NCBI RefSeq assembly: GCF_905220705.1 | Contig: NZ_CAJNAT010000001.1 | Coordinates: forward strand, 992,001-1,056,000 | Origin: Paraburkholderia domus | GTDB taxonomy: Bacteria; Pseudomonadota; Gammaproteobacteria; Burkholderiales; Burkholderiaceae | DNA length: 64,000 bases | Direction of reading: 5' to 3' | Shown here: piece by piece, positions 36,710-46,317 of the stretch | Numbering within the stretch: position 1 is the first letter of the stretch | Layout: every line of letters starts with the position of its first letter | The notes under the pieces: model-generated | Database searches by the model: none | What the model was told of the DNA's origin: nothing | What the model saw: only the letters and a program-made list of their open reading frames with translations | Translations under genes and position numbers: made by a program

Positions 36710-36746
36710 AAACGGCCCGGCAGGATCACCTGCCGGGCCGTTTTTT
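36710..36746. terminator. Bidirectional rho-independent terminator
   Basis: A perfect stem (AAAACGGCCCGGCAGG with CCTGCCGGGCCGTTTT, four-base loop) with A/T-runs on both sides. On the minus strand it ends the DUF4136 lipoprotein gene; on the plus strand it could end a transcript from the upstream gap. Confidence 0.8.
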
Positions 36747-36788
36747 GTTGCGCCGCAGCGTATGCCGTTCGCCGTGCCGGCGTACTGC

Positions 36789-37487
36789 TTATTGCAAGAC
36801 CTTCGCACCCGGCGCCGAGGCCGGCGCAGCCGCGGGCGCGGCGCCCGTCGTCGCGACTTCGTTCGACACCCCGCCGTTCTTGTCGACGGGAATCTTGACG
36901 GTATGGACCACGCCGTTGCCCAGGGGGAAGTCGGCCAGCGCGCTGCGTGCCAGGTACGGCATCGCTCTCACCAGCGACGATTCTTCGTCCGAGTTGCGCG
37001 CCGTCACGTTATAGACCTCTTTGCCACTGGCGCGCTCGGTGATGCGCACGCCGAGCAGATGCGTGAAGATCGGGTAGCTCTGGTTCACATAAGCCGTCGG
37101 AAACGCGCCCCATGGCCCCCACGGATCGAACGGCCGGCCCCAATACGGCGCCGGCCAGGGGTTGTAATACACCGGCTGCGCGACCGTCACCATGTCCGAG
37201 CGAATCCCGTACGACAACCCGACCAGATAACGCGCCTGGGAGGTGTCGACCTGACGGAACGCGTGTGTGGCAAGTTCGTTGCCGACCAGGCGTTCGTACG
37301 TGGTGAGTTCGAGATTGTTCTGCTGATCCGCCGCCCGCGTGAAGGCATAGGTACGGGTGGCGTCGTTGCCGCTCCAGTCGGAGAACGCCGTGACCTGGGA
37401 GGTCACGTAGGTCGTACAGCCGGACAGCAACACCGTCAACGTGGCCAGCAGCAGCGTGGCGCGGCGGGTCCATCGATCGAATTTCAT
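36789..37487 (-). CDS. DUF4136 domain lipoprotein
   Basis: The 232-residue protein has a lipoprotein signal with lipobox LSGC (Cys at about residue 24) and a DUF4136-type body containing ATRTYAFTRAAD, YLVGLSYGI and VRITERASGKEVYNVTARN. The C-terminal tail is Ala/Pro-rich. It is likely anchored in the outer or inner membrane facing the periplasm; function is unknown. Monocistronic by context, divergent from pepN. Confidence 0.82.
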   Translation of the reverse strand: MKFDRWTRRATLLLATLTVLLSGCTTYVTSQVTAFSDWSGNDATRTYAFTRAADQQNNLELTTYERLVGNELATHAFRQVDTSQARYLVGLSYGIRSDMVTVAQPVYYNPWPAPYWGRPFDPWGPWGAFPTAYVNQSYPIFTHLLGVRITERASGKEVYNVTARNSDEESSLVRAMPYLARSALADFPLGNGVVHTVKIPVDKNGGVSNEVATTGAAPAAAPASAPGAKVLQ

Positions 37488-37703
37488 GGTCTACCTCGTG
37501 ATGCCTGTTTTCGCCATTCTTGAGCGGGTCGGTTCGTGCGCACGCTTTGATGCGCCGAGCGGCCCCGATAATACGCTGACCAGGCAATTCGGTAAAAAGT
37601 TCGCTCCGCACGATCCGCCGAGCCTTTGTACAATGGCTCGACAAGCCCGGCTCGCGCGCCATAAGCACGCGTGACGGCTCGAGTCCCATCACTACAGAAC
37701 GCC

Positions 37704-40400
37704 ATGGCCGATACCGCAACGCCCAATGTGATCCGCCGCGCCGATTACGCGCCGCCCGCCTTCCTGATCGACACCGTCGCACTGGAGTTCGATCTGGTTC
37801 CCGAACGCACCGTCGTCAGGAACACGATGCGGGTGCGCCGCAACCCGGACGCGTCCCACGCCTCGAATCTCGAACTGATGGGCGAACAACTCGAGTTCGT
37901 CAGCGCCACGATCGACGGCGCCCCGTTCGACAACGCGCATGCGCACGAGCACGGCCTCACGCTCAGCAACGTGCCGGATCACTTCGAACTCACGATCACC
38001 AGCATCTGCAATCCCGCGGAGAACACCACGCTGTCGGGCCTGTATGTGTCGGGCGGCAACTTCTTCACGCAGTGCGAGGCCGAGGGCTTTCGCCGCATCA
38101 CGTATTTCCTCGACCGCCCTGACGTGATGGCGACCTTCACGGTCACGCTGCGCGCCAGCAAGGCCGACTATCCGGTGCTGCTGTCGAACGGCAATCTGCT
38201 CGAAGAAGGCGATCTGCCGGACGGCCGCCATTTCGCCCGCTGGGAAGATCCGTTCAGGAAACCAAGCTATCTGTTCGCGCTCGTCGCGGGCAAGCTGGTC
38301 GCACTCGAAGAACGCGTGAAGAGCGGCTCGGGCAAGGAAAAGCTGCTGCAGGTGTGGGTTGAGCCACACGATCTGGACAAGACCCGTCACGCAATGGATT
38401 CGCTGATCAACTCGATCCGCTGGGACGAGGCGCGCTTCGGGCTGGAACTGGATCTGGACCGCTTCATGATCGTCGCGGTGAGCGACTTCAACATGGGCGC
38501 GATGGAAAACAAGGGGCTCAACATCTTCAACACGAAGTACGTGCTGGCGAACCCCGAAACGGCAACGGACACCGACTTCGCGAACATCGAGGCGGTGGTC
38601 GGCCATGAGTACTTCCACAACTGGACCGGCAACCGCGTGACGTGCCGCGACTGGTTCCAGCTGAGCCTGAAAGAAGGTCTGACGGTGTTCCGCGATCAGG
38701 AGTTCTCGGCTGACATGGCGGGCGGCGCCACAGACGAAGCCGCACGCGCCACCAAACGCATCGAAGACGTGCGCGTGCTGCGCCAGATGCAGTTCGCCGA
38801 AGACGCGGGTCCGATGGCGCACCCGGTGCGTCCGGAAAGCTACGTCGAGATCAACAACTTCTACACGATGACGGTCTACGAAAAGGGCTCGGAAGTCGTG
38901 CGGATGTATCAGACGCTGTTCGGCCGCGACGGTTTCCGCAAGGGCATGGACCTGTACTTCAAACGTCATGACGGCCAGGCCGTGACCTGCGACGATTTCC
39001 GTCACGCGCTGGCTGATGCGAACGGCCGCGATCTCGCACAATTCGAGCGCTGGTATAGCCAGGCGGGCACGCCGCGCGTCTCGGTACGCACGAGGTACGA
39101 CGCCGCGCAACAACGCTACAGCGTGACGCTCGCGCAAGGTTATGGCGATGCCGCCCCGGCCGCGCGCGAAACGCAAAAGGGCCCGCTGCTGATTCCATTC
39201 GCGATCGGTCTGATCGGCAAGGACGGCAGCGACCTCTCACTGCAACTGGAAGGCGAAACCAGGGCTTCGGATTCCACCACACGCGTGCTGGATTTCACGC
39301 AGACCGAACAGACCTTTACGTTCGTCAACGTCGCACAAGAACCACTCCCTTCGCTGCTGCGTAATTTCTCGGCGCCGGTGATCGTCGAATACGACTATTC
39401 GGCTGACCAGCTCGCCTTCCTGCTCGCGCATGACAGCGATCCGTTCAATCGCTGGGAGGCCGGCCAACGGCTCGCCACGCGCGAGTTGCTGACCCTCGCT
39501 GGACGCGCCGCGACGGGCGTGCCGCTGCAGCTCGACGACTCGGTCGTCGCCGCGTTCGCCCGCGTGCTGACCGACGAAACGCTCTCGCCCTCATTCCGCG
39601 AACTGGCGTTGATGCTGCCGTCGGAAGCGTATCTGGCTGAACAGATGGCGGAATCGAATCCGGCTGCCGTCCACGCCGCACGGCAGTTCGTGCGCAAGCG
39701 TCTCGCGAACGCGCTCAGGAAGGACTGGCTCGCCGTGTACGAAAAGCACCGTACGCCGGGTGCGTATGAAGCGACGCCGGAAGCCTCCGGCCATCGTGCG
39801 TTGAAGAATCTTGCGTTGTCGTATCTCGCGGAACTGGACGATCCGGCTGAAGCAGTGCGCCTCGCGTCCGCGCAATACGACGCCGCCAACAACATGACCG
39901 ACCGCTCGGCGGCGCTCTCGGCATTGCTCAATGCAGCGGCGGCGAATGGCGGCAGCATTGAAGCGCAGCAGGCGCTGGACGACTTCTACCGGCGCTTCGA
40001 GAAGGAGCCGCTCGTCATCGACAAGTGGTTTGCCCTGCAAGCCACGCAACGCGGCAGCGCGCAGCGTCCGGTGATCGAGATCGTGCGCAAGCTGATGGCG
40101 CATCCGGCGTTCAACCTGAAGAACCCGAACCGCGCGCGCTCGCTGATTTTCAGCTTCTGCGCCGCGAACCCCGCGCAGTTCCACGCTGAAGACGGCTCGG
40201 GCTACGCGTTCTGGGCCGACCAGGTGATCGCGCTCGACGCCATCAATCCGCAAGTGGCCGCCCGCCTCGCCCGTTCGCTGGAACTGTGGCGCCGCTTTAC
40301 GCCGACGCTGCGCGACGGCATGCGCGCGGCGCTGGAGAAAGTGGCGTCGCAGGTGAAATCGCGCGACGTGCGCGAGATCGTGGAGAAAGCGTTGGCGTGA
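37704..40400 (+). CDS. pepN: Aminopeptidase N
   Basis: PepN, a cytoplasmic M1 metallopeptidase, removes N-terminal residues from peptides. The 898-residue protein has the GAMEN exopeptidase motif (265-269) and the zinc site HEYFH (301-305) with the third ligand Glu324. The length equals the E. coli-type enzyme and the C-terminal helical domain is complete. An ATG 33 bases upstream is in frame, but MADTATP is the normal family start. It is followed by a terminator. Confidence 0.96.
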   Translation: MADTATPNVIRRADYAPPAFLIDTVALEFDLVPERTVVRNTMRVRRNPDASHASNLELMGEQLEFVSATIDGAPFDNAHAHEHGLTLSNVPDHFELTITSICNPAENTTLSGLYVSGGNFFTQCEAEGFRRITYFLDRPDVMATFTVTLRASKADYPVLLSNGNLLEEGDLPDGRHFARWEDPFRKPSYLFALVAGKLVALEERVKSGSGKEKLLQVWVEPHDLDKTRHAMDSLINSIRWDEARFGLELDLDRFMIVAVSDFNMGAMENKGLNIFNTKYVLANPETATDTDFANIEAVVGHEYFHNWTGNRVTCRDWFQLSLKEGLTVFRDQEFSADMAGGATDEAARATKRIEDVRVLRQMQFAEDAGPMAHPVRPESYVEINNFYTMTVYEKGSEVVRMYQTLFGRDGFRKGMDLYFKRHDGQAVTCDDFRHALADANGRDLAQFERWYSQAGTPRVSVRTRYDAAQQRYSVTLAQGYGDAAPAARETQKGPLLIPFAIGLIGKDGSDLSLQLEGETRASDSTTRVLDFTQTEQTFTFVNVAQEPLPSLLRNFSAPVIVEYDYSADQLAFLLAHDSDPFNRWEAGQRLATRELLTLAGRAATGVPLQLDDSVVAAFARVLTDETLSPSFRELALMLPSEAYLAEQMAESNPAAVHAARQFVRKRLANALRKDWLAVYEKHRTPGAYEATPEASGHRALKNLALSYLAELDDPAEAVRLASAQYDAANNMTDRSAALSALLNAAAANGGSIEAQQALDDFYRRFEKEPLVIDKWFALQATQRGSAQRPVIEIVRKLMAHPAFNLKNPNRARSLIFSFCAANPAQFHAEDGSGYAFWADQVIALDAINPQVAARLARSLELWRRFTPTLRDGMRAALEKVASQVKSRDVREIVEKALA

Positions 40401-40430
40401 TGATCGTTTGAAATTGCTTCCTGCATCGAA

Positions 40431-40457
40431 AGCCGGCACGTGTTGCCGGCTTTTTTT
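40431..40457 (+). terminator. Rho-independent terminator after pepN
   Basis: Stem AGCCGGCA/TGCCGGCT (8 bp, 5-base loop) followed by six T. Confidence 0.85.
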
Positions 40458-40571
40458 CGTCCTGAATCTCGCCATGAGGCGGCGTGCGGACGTCAACGTT
40501 AGCCGTCTGGACGACTGTTCATGTCGCCTTGGCAGGATGAAAGTAAACGCATTCATTTAACGGTTTACGTT

Positions 40572-40586
40572 TAACGCGACGCGTTA
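40572..40586. promoter_or_regulatory. Palindromic operator candidate of the HigBA toxin-antitoxin pair
   Basis: TAACGCGACGCGTTA is a perfect 7+1+7 palindrome ending 9 bases before the toxin start codon. It overlaps a TTATAC -10-like box (40584-40589). HigA antitoxins repress their own operon by binding such sites. Confidence 0.55.
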
Positions 40587-40595
40587 TACCATCCC

Positions 40596-40880
40596 ATGAT
40601 CACGACATTCGGCGACAAGGCTACAGCGGCGCTGTTCGAAGAAGAATTTATCCGCTCACTGCCGCCCCAGATTCAAGACATGGCGCGTCGCAAACTGCAT
40701 CTGATCGATGCGGCGGAGACCATCGAAGACCTGCATAGCCCACCCGGGAATCGCCTCGAATTATTGCAGGGGCGACGCAGCGGCCAATGGAGCATCCGCA
40801 TCAACGCTCAGTGGCGGATCTGTTTTCACTTCGCCGGGGGCAACGCGATGAATGTCGAAATAGTTGACTACCATCACTAG
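40596..40880 (+). CDS. higB: HigB-type toxin (RelE/ParE superfamily)
   Basis: The 94-residue protein has the HigB pattern: KLHLIDAAETIEDLHSPPGNRLE, then GQWSIRINAQWRICFHF and a C-terminal VEIVDYHH. HigB toxins cut mRNA on the ribosome. It is followed 14 bases later by its antitoxin, the toxin-first order typical of higBA. A palindromic site covers its promoter region. Toxicity is inferred from the family. Confidence 0.9.
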   Translation: MITTFGDKATAALFEEEFIRSLPPQIQDMARRKLHLIDAAETIEDLHSPPGNRLELLQGRRSGQWSIRINAQWRICFHFAGGNAMNVEIVDYHH

Positions 40881-40894
40881 ACCGGGAGCCAGAA

Positions 40895-41344
40895 GTGGTT
40901 ATCAAACGCGCTGACTTGGACAGCATCGATTTTACGGATATTGGGACTGGCGAAAAAATCCCTGCCATTCATCCGGGCGAAATCCTACGTTACGAATTTC
41001 TGGATCCGCTGAACATGTCAGTCAATGCGCTGGCGCTCGCCTTACATGTGCCAGCCCCGCGCATCAACGACGTCGTGCGCGGCAAACGCGCCATTTCCGC
41101 TGAAACCGCCTTGCGGCTGGCTCGTTATTTCGGCACGAGTACGCAGTTCTGGCTCAATCTTCAGAACGCTTACGACCTGCGCATCGCTACCGCGGCCGCA
41201 GGAGAACAGATCAAACGCGAGATCGAGCCTTTGCAAAGACCGCCGACAATCGGGACCGCCGCAGAAGCCAAGCCACAGTCAGCGCCTCGCCGGGGATCGG
41301 CAGTCGACGCGCGTGGCCAGATCAAGACACGGCGGAAGGACTGA
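40895..41344 (+). CDS. higA: HigA-type antitoxin (XRE family)
   Basis: The 149-residue protein has a helix-turn-helix domain ([59 protein letters not shown]) typical of HigA/VapI. It neutralises HigB and represses the operon. Residues about 105-149 form a polar tail absent from the shorter HigA proteins (about 100 residues). The start is a GTG with GGGAG seven bases upstream. Confidence 0.9.
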   Translation: MVIKRADLDSIDFTDIGTGEKIPAIHPGEILRYEFLDPLNMSVNALALALHVPAPRINDVVRGKRAISAETALRLARYFGTSTQFWLNLQNAYDLRIATAAAGEQIKREIEPLQRPPTIGTAAEAKPQSAPRRGSAVDARGQIKTRRKD

Positions 41345-41465
41345 TTTTTCGAAATCCTCGGTCCGCAAACCAATAACGAATGACAGCTTCCATCTCAAAA
41401 GCACGGAACCGACACAGCGAACGGTTAAAATCGAGACATTCCTCAAGCCTTCCCGGAGTACAGCA

Positions 41466-42482
<1,017 letters not shown>

Positions 42483-42537
42483 TCGCAGGGGCTTGCCAAG
42501 TTCGTAAAGAAGTCCCTATAATCTCGTTTCTCCTGAT

Positions 42538-42613
42538 GCCGGAATAGCTCAGACGGTAGAGCAGCGCATTCGTAATGCGAAGGTCGGGGGTTCGATTCCT
42601 CTTTCCGGCACCA
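42538..42613 (+). tRNA. tRNA-Thr (CGT)
   Basis: A 76-base cloverleaf with 7-bp acceptor stem GCCGGAA/TTCCGGC, discriminator A and encoded CCA. The anticodon CGT lies at 42571-42573 between GCGCATT and AATGCG, and the T-arm contains GGTTCGATTCC. A -10 box TATAAT lies about 20 bases upstream with TTGCCA 18 bases before it. Confidence 0.97.
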
Positions 42614-42622
42614 CAACATTCA

Positions 42623-42659
42623 AGCAAAAAGCCCAGTCCTCGTGACTGGGCTTTTTGCT
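42623..42659 (+). terminator. Rho-independent terminator after tRNA-Thr
   Basis: A 16-bp perfect stem (AGCAAAAAGCCCAGTC with GACTGGGCTTTTTGCT, 5-base loop) including a T-run, 10 bases past the tRNA. Confidence 0.85.
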
Positions 42660-42794
42660 TTCTGGCGCTGCTTTTTGCTTTCCCCTACTACTTCTTTCTG
42701 AAATACGCGGGTGCTCACTTCAGCCTCGGTCGTGGTCGCCGCGACTGCCGCTGCTTCAACGCCAACCGCGATCGTAACAAGCAGCCGCGCAAGC
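42660..42794. other. Gap after tRNA-Thr, nothing supported
   Basis: An overlapping minus-strand frame of about 60 codons (start near 42805) is Ala/Thr/Val-rich and lacks a convincing start. The other strand shows nothing. Confidence 0.3.
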
Positions 42795-42995
42795 TCATGC
42801 GCCAAAATCCAATCGATCGCATCGCGCCGTCATACCGAGATTGCGCGCGACCACTGCATCTTCAACGATCACGTTCTCAGCCGGTTTCGTGCCGTACGCG
42901 AACACCGCTTCCTGCGGCGCAGACGAAAACCACAAGATCCGGCCGGCACACTCGATACCGACCTGACGTCCTTTCCAGTAGACAGCGTTTTCCAT
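42795..42995 (-). CDS. Small hypothetical protein
   Basis: The 66-residue frame reads MENAVYWKGRQVGIECAG at the start with a mix of hydrophobic and charged residues that looks protein-like. An AAGAGAG box lies about 9 bases upstream of the ATG. I do not recognise a family and see no membrane segment or catalytic motif. It lies between tRNA-Thr and a LysR gene, and could be real or decayed. Confidence 0.4.
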   Translation of the reverse strand: MENAVYWKGRQVGIECAGRILWFSSAPQEAVFAYGTKPAENVIVEDAVVARNLGMTARCDRLDFGA

Positions 42996-43215
42996 GGCGA
43001 ACTCTCTTATGGGCGAAGACAGCCATCTTCCGCGCCGGTGCCGGCACGTCCGTTATCCACCGCACTCTGCGCCGCGGATAGTTGCTTCAACGATAGGCGG
43101 CGGCACGATCGTGGCGAGCAGCACATCGGTTGAAGCTGGATGCACCGTGGAGAGCCGCGCAGCGATCAATTCGAAGCAACGGCTCGCGGCCTGAAACTGA
43201 AGCAACGCGCGAGAT

Positions 43216-44127
43216 CTACGAAACTCCGCGCTTCTCCCGCAGGAAATCGATCAGTGCGCGCAACTTGAACGGCATTTGCACGCGGCTGGCCGTGTACAGA
43301 TAAAAGCCCGGAAAGCTCGGACACCACGCGTCCAGCACGCGCACCAGCCTGCCGTCTTCCAGTTGCTCGCTCACGTAGTCGTCGATCACGTGCAGGAGAC
43401 CCACGCCCTGCTCCGCCGCCTGCACCATCGTGCGCAAATCGTTGGTAACGAGACTCCCGCGCGTCTCGACTTCGAACACGCGCGACGGATCGTCAGGCTG
43501 CGCAAACTCCCATCGATAGATTCCGCCGCTAGTCGAGAATCGGTAGCGCAAGCAATCGTGAGCAGCGAGATCGGCCGGCGTCGCCGGCGCTGGATAGCGT
43601 TCGAAGTAGTCTGGGGAGCCAGCTACGACAATGTGGATATCCCCACCCAGCGGCACCGCCACCATGTCCTGCGCCACCCGTTCGCCAAGCCGGATGCCCG
43701 CGTCGAAACCTTCGCCGACCACGTCGGCAAAACCATCGTCGAGCGTCAGATCGAGACGGATCTGCGGATAGCGGCGCGTAAACTCGGCCAGATGTGGCAG
43801 CACCAACAACTCGCTCGCGACCCTCGGCAAGTTGATGCGCAGCGTGCCGGCGGGTTGATCGCGGGTTTCATCGAGCGCCTCGAAGGCCGCCTGCAGCTCA
43901 CCCAGCGCAGGCAGCACGCGCGCGAGAAACTGCGCTCCCGCCTCCGTCAACGCGACACGCCGCGTGGTCCGGTTGAACAGGCGCACATTCAACTGTGTCT
44001 CGAGCGAGCGAATGCTTTGCGACAGCGCCGACGCCGTCACACCGGTTTCAGCGGCCGCGTGTGTGAAGCTGCCGTGGCGCGCCACGCACGTGAACGCCAT
44101 CAGCGCCGGCAACTGGGCGGGGTCCAT
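43216..44127 (-). CDS. LysR family transcriptional regulator
   Basis: The 303-residue protein has the N-terminal helix-turn-helix (AAAETGVTASALSQSIRSLETQLNVRLFNRTTRRV, about residues 20-54) and a LysR substrate domain (DLTLDDGFADVVGEGFDAGIR). It is divergent from an aldo/keto reductase gene and probably controls it. Among four possible starts, the ATG at 44127 has GGAG six bases upstream. The effector is unknown. Confidence 0.92.
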   Translation of the reverse strand: MDPAQLPALMAFTCVARHGSFTHAAAETGVTASALSQSIRSLETQLNVRLFNRTTRRVALTEAGAQFLARVLPALGELQAAFEALDETRDQPAGTLRINLPRVASELLVLPHLAEFTRRYPQIRLDLTLDDGFADVVGEGFDAGIRLGERVAQDMVAVPLGGDIHIVVAGSPDYFERYPAPATPADLAAHDCLRYRFSTSGGIYRWEFAQPDDPSRVFEVETRGSLVTNDLRTMVQAAEQGVGLLHVIDDYVSEQLEDGRLVRVLDAWCPSFPGFYLYTASRVQMPFKLRALIDFLREKRGVS

Positions 44128-44257
44128 CGCGATCTCCATTATTAAGTCACACTTCATAATCCTTGCAGACTGACGGCATTTTTCCAAGGAAAAAATCGGC
44201 GCACGATAGCCCCCATCGATTCAACGCTTTCCCGCCTGACCACTCAAGGAGACTGAT
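44128..44257. promoter_or_regulatory. Divergent LysR/aldo-keto reductase promoter region
   Basis: The 130-base region includes TTTTTCC-AA-GGAAAAA (44179-44194), an A/T-rich palindrome that could bind the LysR protein. The aldo/keto reductase start has AAGGAG 7 bases upstream. Confidence 0.4.
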
Positions 44258-45373
44258 ATGACGATGGACCGCTACAATCTGCTTGGCCGTTCAGGCCTTC
44301 GCGTGAGCCCGATCGCACTTGGCACGATGACTTTCGGTACCGAATGGGGCTGGGGAGCTGACGAACAATCGGCGCAACGTCTGTTCGACCTGTATGTCGA
44401 CGCCGGCGGCAACTTCGTCGACACCGCTGACCTGTACACCGAAGGCACCAGCGAAAAATGGCTCGGCAAATTCGTCGCGGCGCGCGGTCTGCGCGACCGG
44501 CTCGTGATCGCCACCAAGTACGGCTACAACGCGGAGACCGGCAATCCGAACGCGGGTGGCAACCATCGCAAAAATCTGCTGCGTGCGCTTGACGGATCGC
44601 TCAAGCGCCTGGGCACCGACTACATCGACCTGTATTACCTGCACACATGGGATCGCGTCACGCCGGTAGACGAAGTGATGCGCGCGATGGACGACGCGGT
44701 GCGCGCGGGCAAGATCCGCTACGTCGGCCTGTCGGATACGCCTGCGTGGTTCGCCGGGCGCGCGCAGACGCTTGCCGACTGGCGCGGCTTCGAACCGGTC
44801 GCGGCGATGCAGCTCGAATACTCGATGATCGAGCGCAACGCCGAAAACGAGTTCGCCGATCTCGCCGCCCATCTGGGTATGGGGCTCGTACCCTGGAGTC
44901 CGCTGGGCATGGGTGTGCTGTCGGGCAAATACCGTCCTTCGCAAGGTGGAACGGCAAACTCCGTTTCCGGAGACGGGCGCCTCGCGAGTATGGCGAGCGC
45001 GCCGCCGCCGGGATGCGACAAGCTGACCGAGCGCAACTTTCGCATCGTTGCTGAACTGGAAGCGGTTGCGAATCTGGCGGGACGGCCGATGGCGCAAGTC
45101 GCGCTGAACTGGCTGCATCAAAAGCGCGGCGTCTCGAGCATCATTGTCGGCGCGACCCGGCCGGAGCAGTTGCAGGAGTCGCTCGGCTCGCTCGATTTCA
45201 CGCTCGCGCCGGAATTGATCGCGCGGCTCGACGCTGTGTCGGAACCCGCTCGTCCGTTCCCGTACTACATGTTTGCAGACGGTCATCAGGCGCGGATTCA
45301 CGGACAGGTCGAAGTCGCAGACAAACCCGCGGCCTATTCCGCCCCCGTGAGAATTCCGGCGCCGAGCGCGTAA
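44258..45373 (+). CDS. Aldo/keto reductase
   Basis: The 371-residue NADPH-dependent oxidoreductase has the TIM-barrel signatures, with catalytic Asp55 (DTADLY), Tyr60, Lys87 (ATKYG) and His129 (YYLHTWD). Substrate is unknown; the class also includes YajO/Tas-like enzymes. It is divergent from the LysR regulator, with an AAGGAGACTGAT ribosome site. A hairpin follows the stop. Confidence 0.93.
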   Translation: MTMDRYNLLGRSGLRVSPIALGTMTFGTEWGWGADEQSAQRLFDLYVDAGGNFVDTADLYTEGTSEKWLGKFVAARGLRDRLVIATKYGYNAETGNPNAGGNHRKNLLRALDGSLKRLGTDYIDLYYLHTWDRVTPVDEVMRAMDDAVRAGKIRYVGLSDTPAWFAGRAQTLADWRGFEPVAAMQLEYSMIERNAENEFADLAAHLGMGLVPWSPLGMGVLSGKYRPSQGGTANSVSGDGRLASMASAPPPGCDKLTERNFRIVAELEAVANLAGRPMAQVALNWLHQKRGVSSIIVGATRPEQLQESLGSLDFTLAPELIARLDAVSEPARPFPYYMFADGHQARIHGQVEVADKPAAYSAPVRIPAPSA

Positions 45374-45387
45374 AAATCGTTCGCCGC

Positions 45388-45426
45388 GAGCGCCGCGCTT
45401 CGTCCAGAACGCGGCGCCATTTTATT
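45388..45426 (+). terminator. Probable rho-independent terminator after the aldo/keto reductase gene
   Basis: GCGCCGCG pairs with CGCGGCGC around a 12-base loop and is followed by CATTTTATTT, an imperfect T-run. Confidence 0.55.
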
Positions 45427-45881
45427 TGCGAAAAATATCCTGAAAAGTATTCTCGCTCGTCAACGAAGTTGCGCAATGGTTCGTTTACCAACAATTGGGG
45501 GGCTGAATAAACGCCCTGAACCACTCGGTAATTAACGAACGTTCGGACTAACGCGGAGTAAATCCGCCAATGCGGCAGCGCACAAAAATAACCGTGATTT
45601 GTTCATACCAACAGATATGAACAGGCGGTGTTGTGATGCAACAAAGATAATCCGCGGAAGGTGTGCGGGGGAAGGCTGGGAAGGGAGTGCGTGGGATATC
45701 GAACGGTTCTGATTGAGCGCGGCGAATTCAGCTGTTCGCAGTCAACCGATAAATTCTATTCAAACATTCCATTCCCATGTTGGGCTGTACCGTTAAAGCA
45801 ACAAAGAACATGTGAGCCGCATCAGACGCTGGTGCAAAACGGGGACCGAGGCAGATAATCGGTTTGTAAAGGAGAAAGATC
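45427..45881. other. AT-rich regulatory-looking gap before a small gene
   Basis: About 455 bases of lower GC with no supported gene. It holds a 10-base palindrome CGAACGTTCG (45536-45545) and the inverted repeat TGTTCATA/TATGAACA with an 8-base spacer (45600-45623). Both look like protein binding sites. Confidence 0.4.
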
Positions 45882-46031
45882 ATGGATGCCAAACCACCGA
45901 AGATTCCGACCCCGGATAAAGTTTTTAGCCCGGATCCTGAACCCGCTGGCGTCGAGTTTCTGGGTGCCGAACTGCCTGAGCACGTTCGCGCTTTTTTCGA
46001 CGAACAACGTAAGTCGTGCGACTCGAAGTAA
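45882..46031 (+). CDS. Small 49-residue protein, function unknown
   Basis: The ATG at 45882 has an excellent ribosome site, AAAGGAGAAAG, 5 bases upstream. The predicted peptide begins MDAKPPKIPTPDKVF and has a Pro/Lys-rich first half and an acidic amphipathic second half (LPEHVRAFFDEQ). It has no membrane segment or metal motif. I do not recognise a family. Confidence rests on the ribosome site and codon usage. Confidence 0.6.
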   Translation: MDAKPPKIPTPDKVFSPDPEPAGVEFLGAELPEHVRAFFDEQRKSCDSK

Positions 46032-46317
46032 TTGTGCAGTGGCGCGATGCAGCATCGCCGTCCGCGCGTCCGGCGCGCGGCGAAGGTTCGCACGCGCCCC
46101 TACGATTATCTTTCGCTGCTTTCGCGGCGCGAGATACGCATGCTTGATTGCTGCGCCTGGCTGATGTAGCCCTGCGCGGGGGTGGTGCACGTCTCTAGCA
46201 GACGTCTTTAAATGTTTCGGCCGTTAGTTGTTCGGTCAATCGACGTACCCGCTCGATCCGCGCATCGTCTATTCTTCTGGTTTTTCTTCCGCGGCCGACC
46301 GGCCACTCCCGCCTTCC

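Noticed and set aside
36223..37014. Long plus-strand open frame across the gap upstream of the polyene operon and the DUF4136 gene
   Set aside because: It runs through the terminator and antisense through the DUF4136 lipoprotein, with no ribosome site and no protein-like pattern.
42620..42805. Ala/Thr/Val-rich minus-strand frame after tRNA-Thr
   Set aside because: Overlaps a tRNA terminator and has no ribosome site; low complexity.
45661..45858. 65-codon plus-strand frame before the 49-residue gene
   Set aside because: Lacks a good ribosome site and protein-like composition; sits where a promoter is expected.
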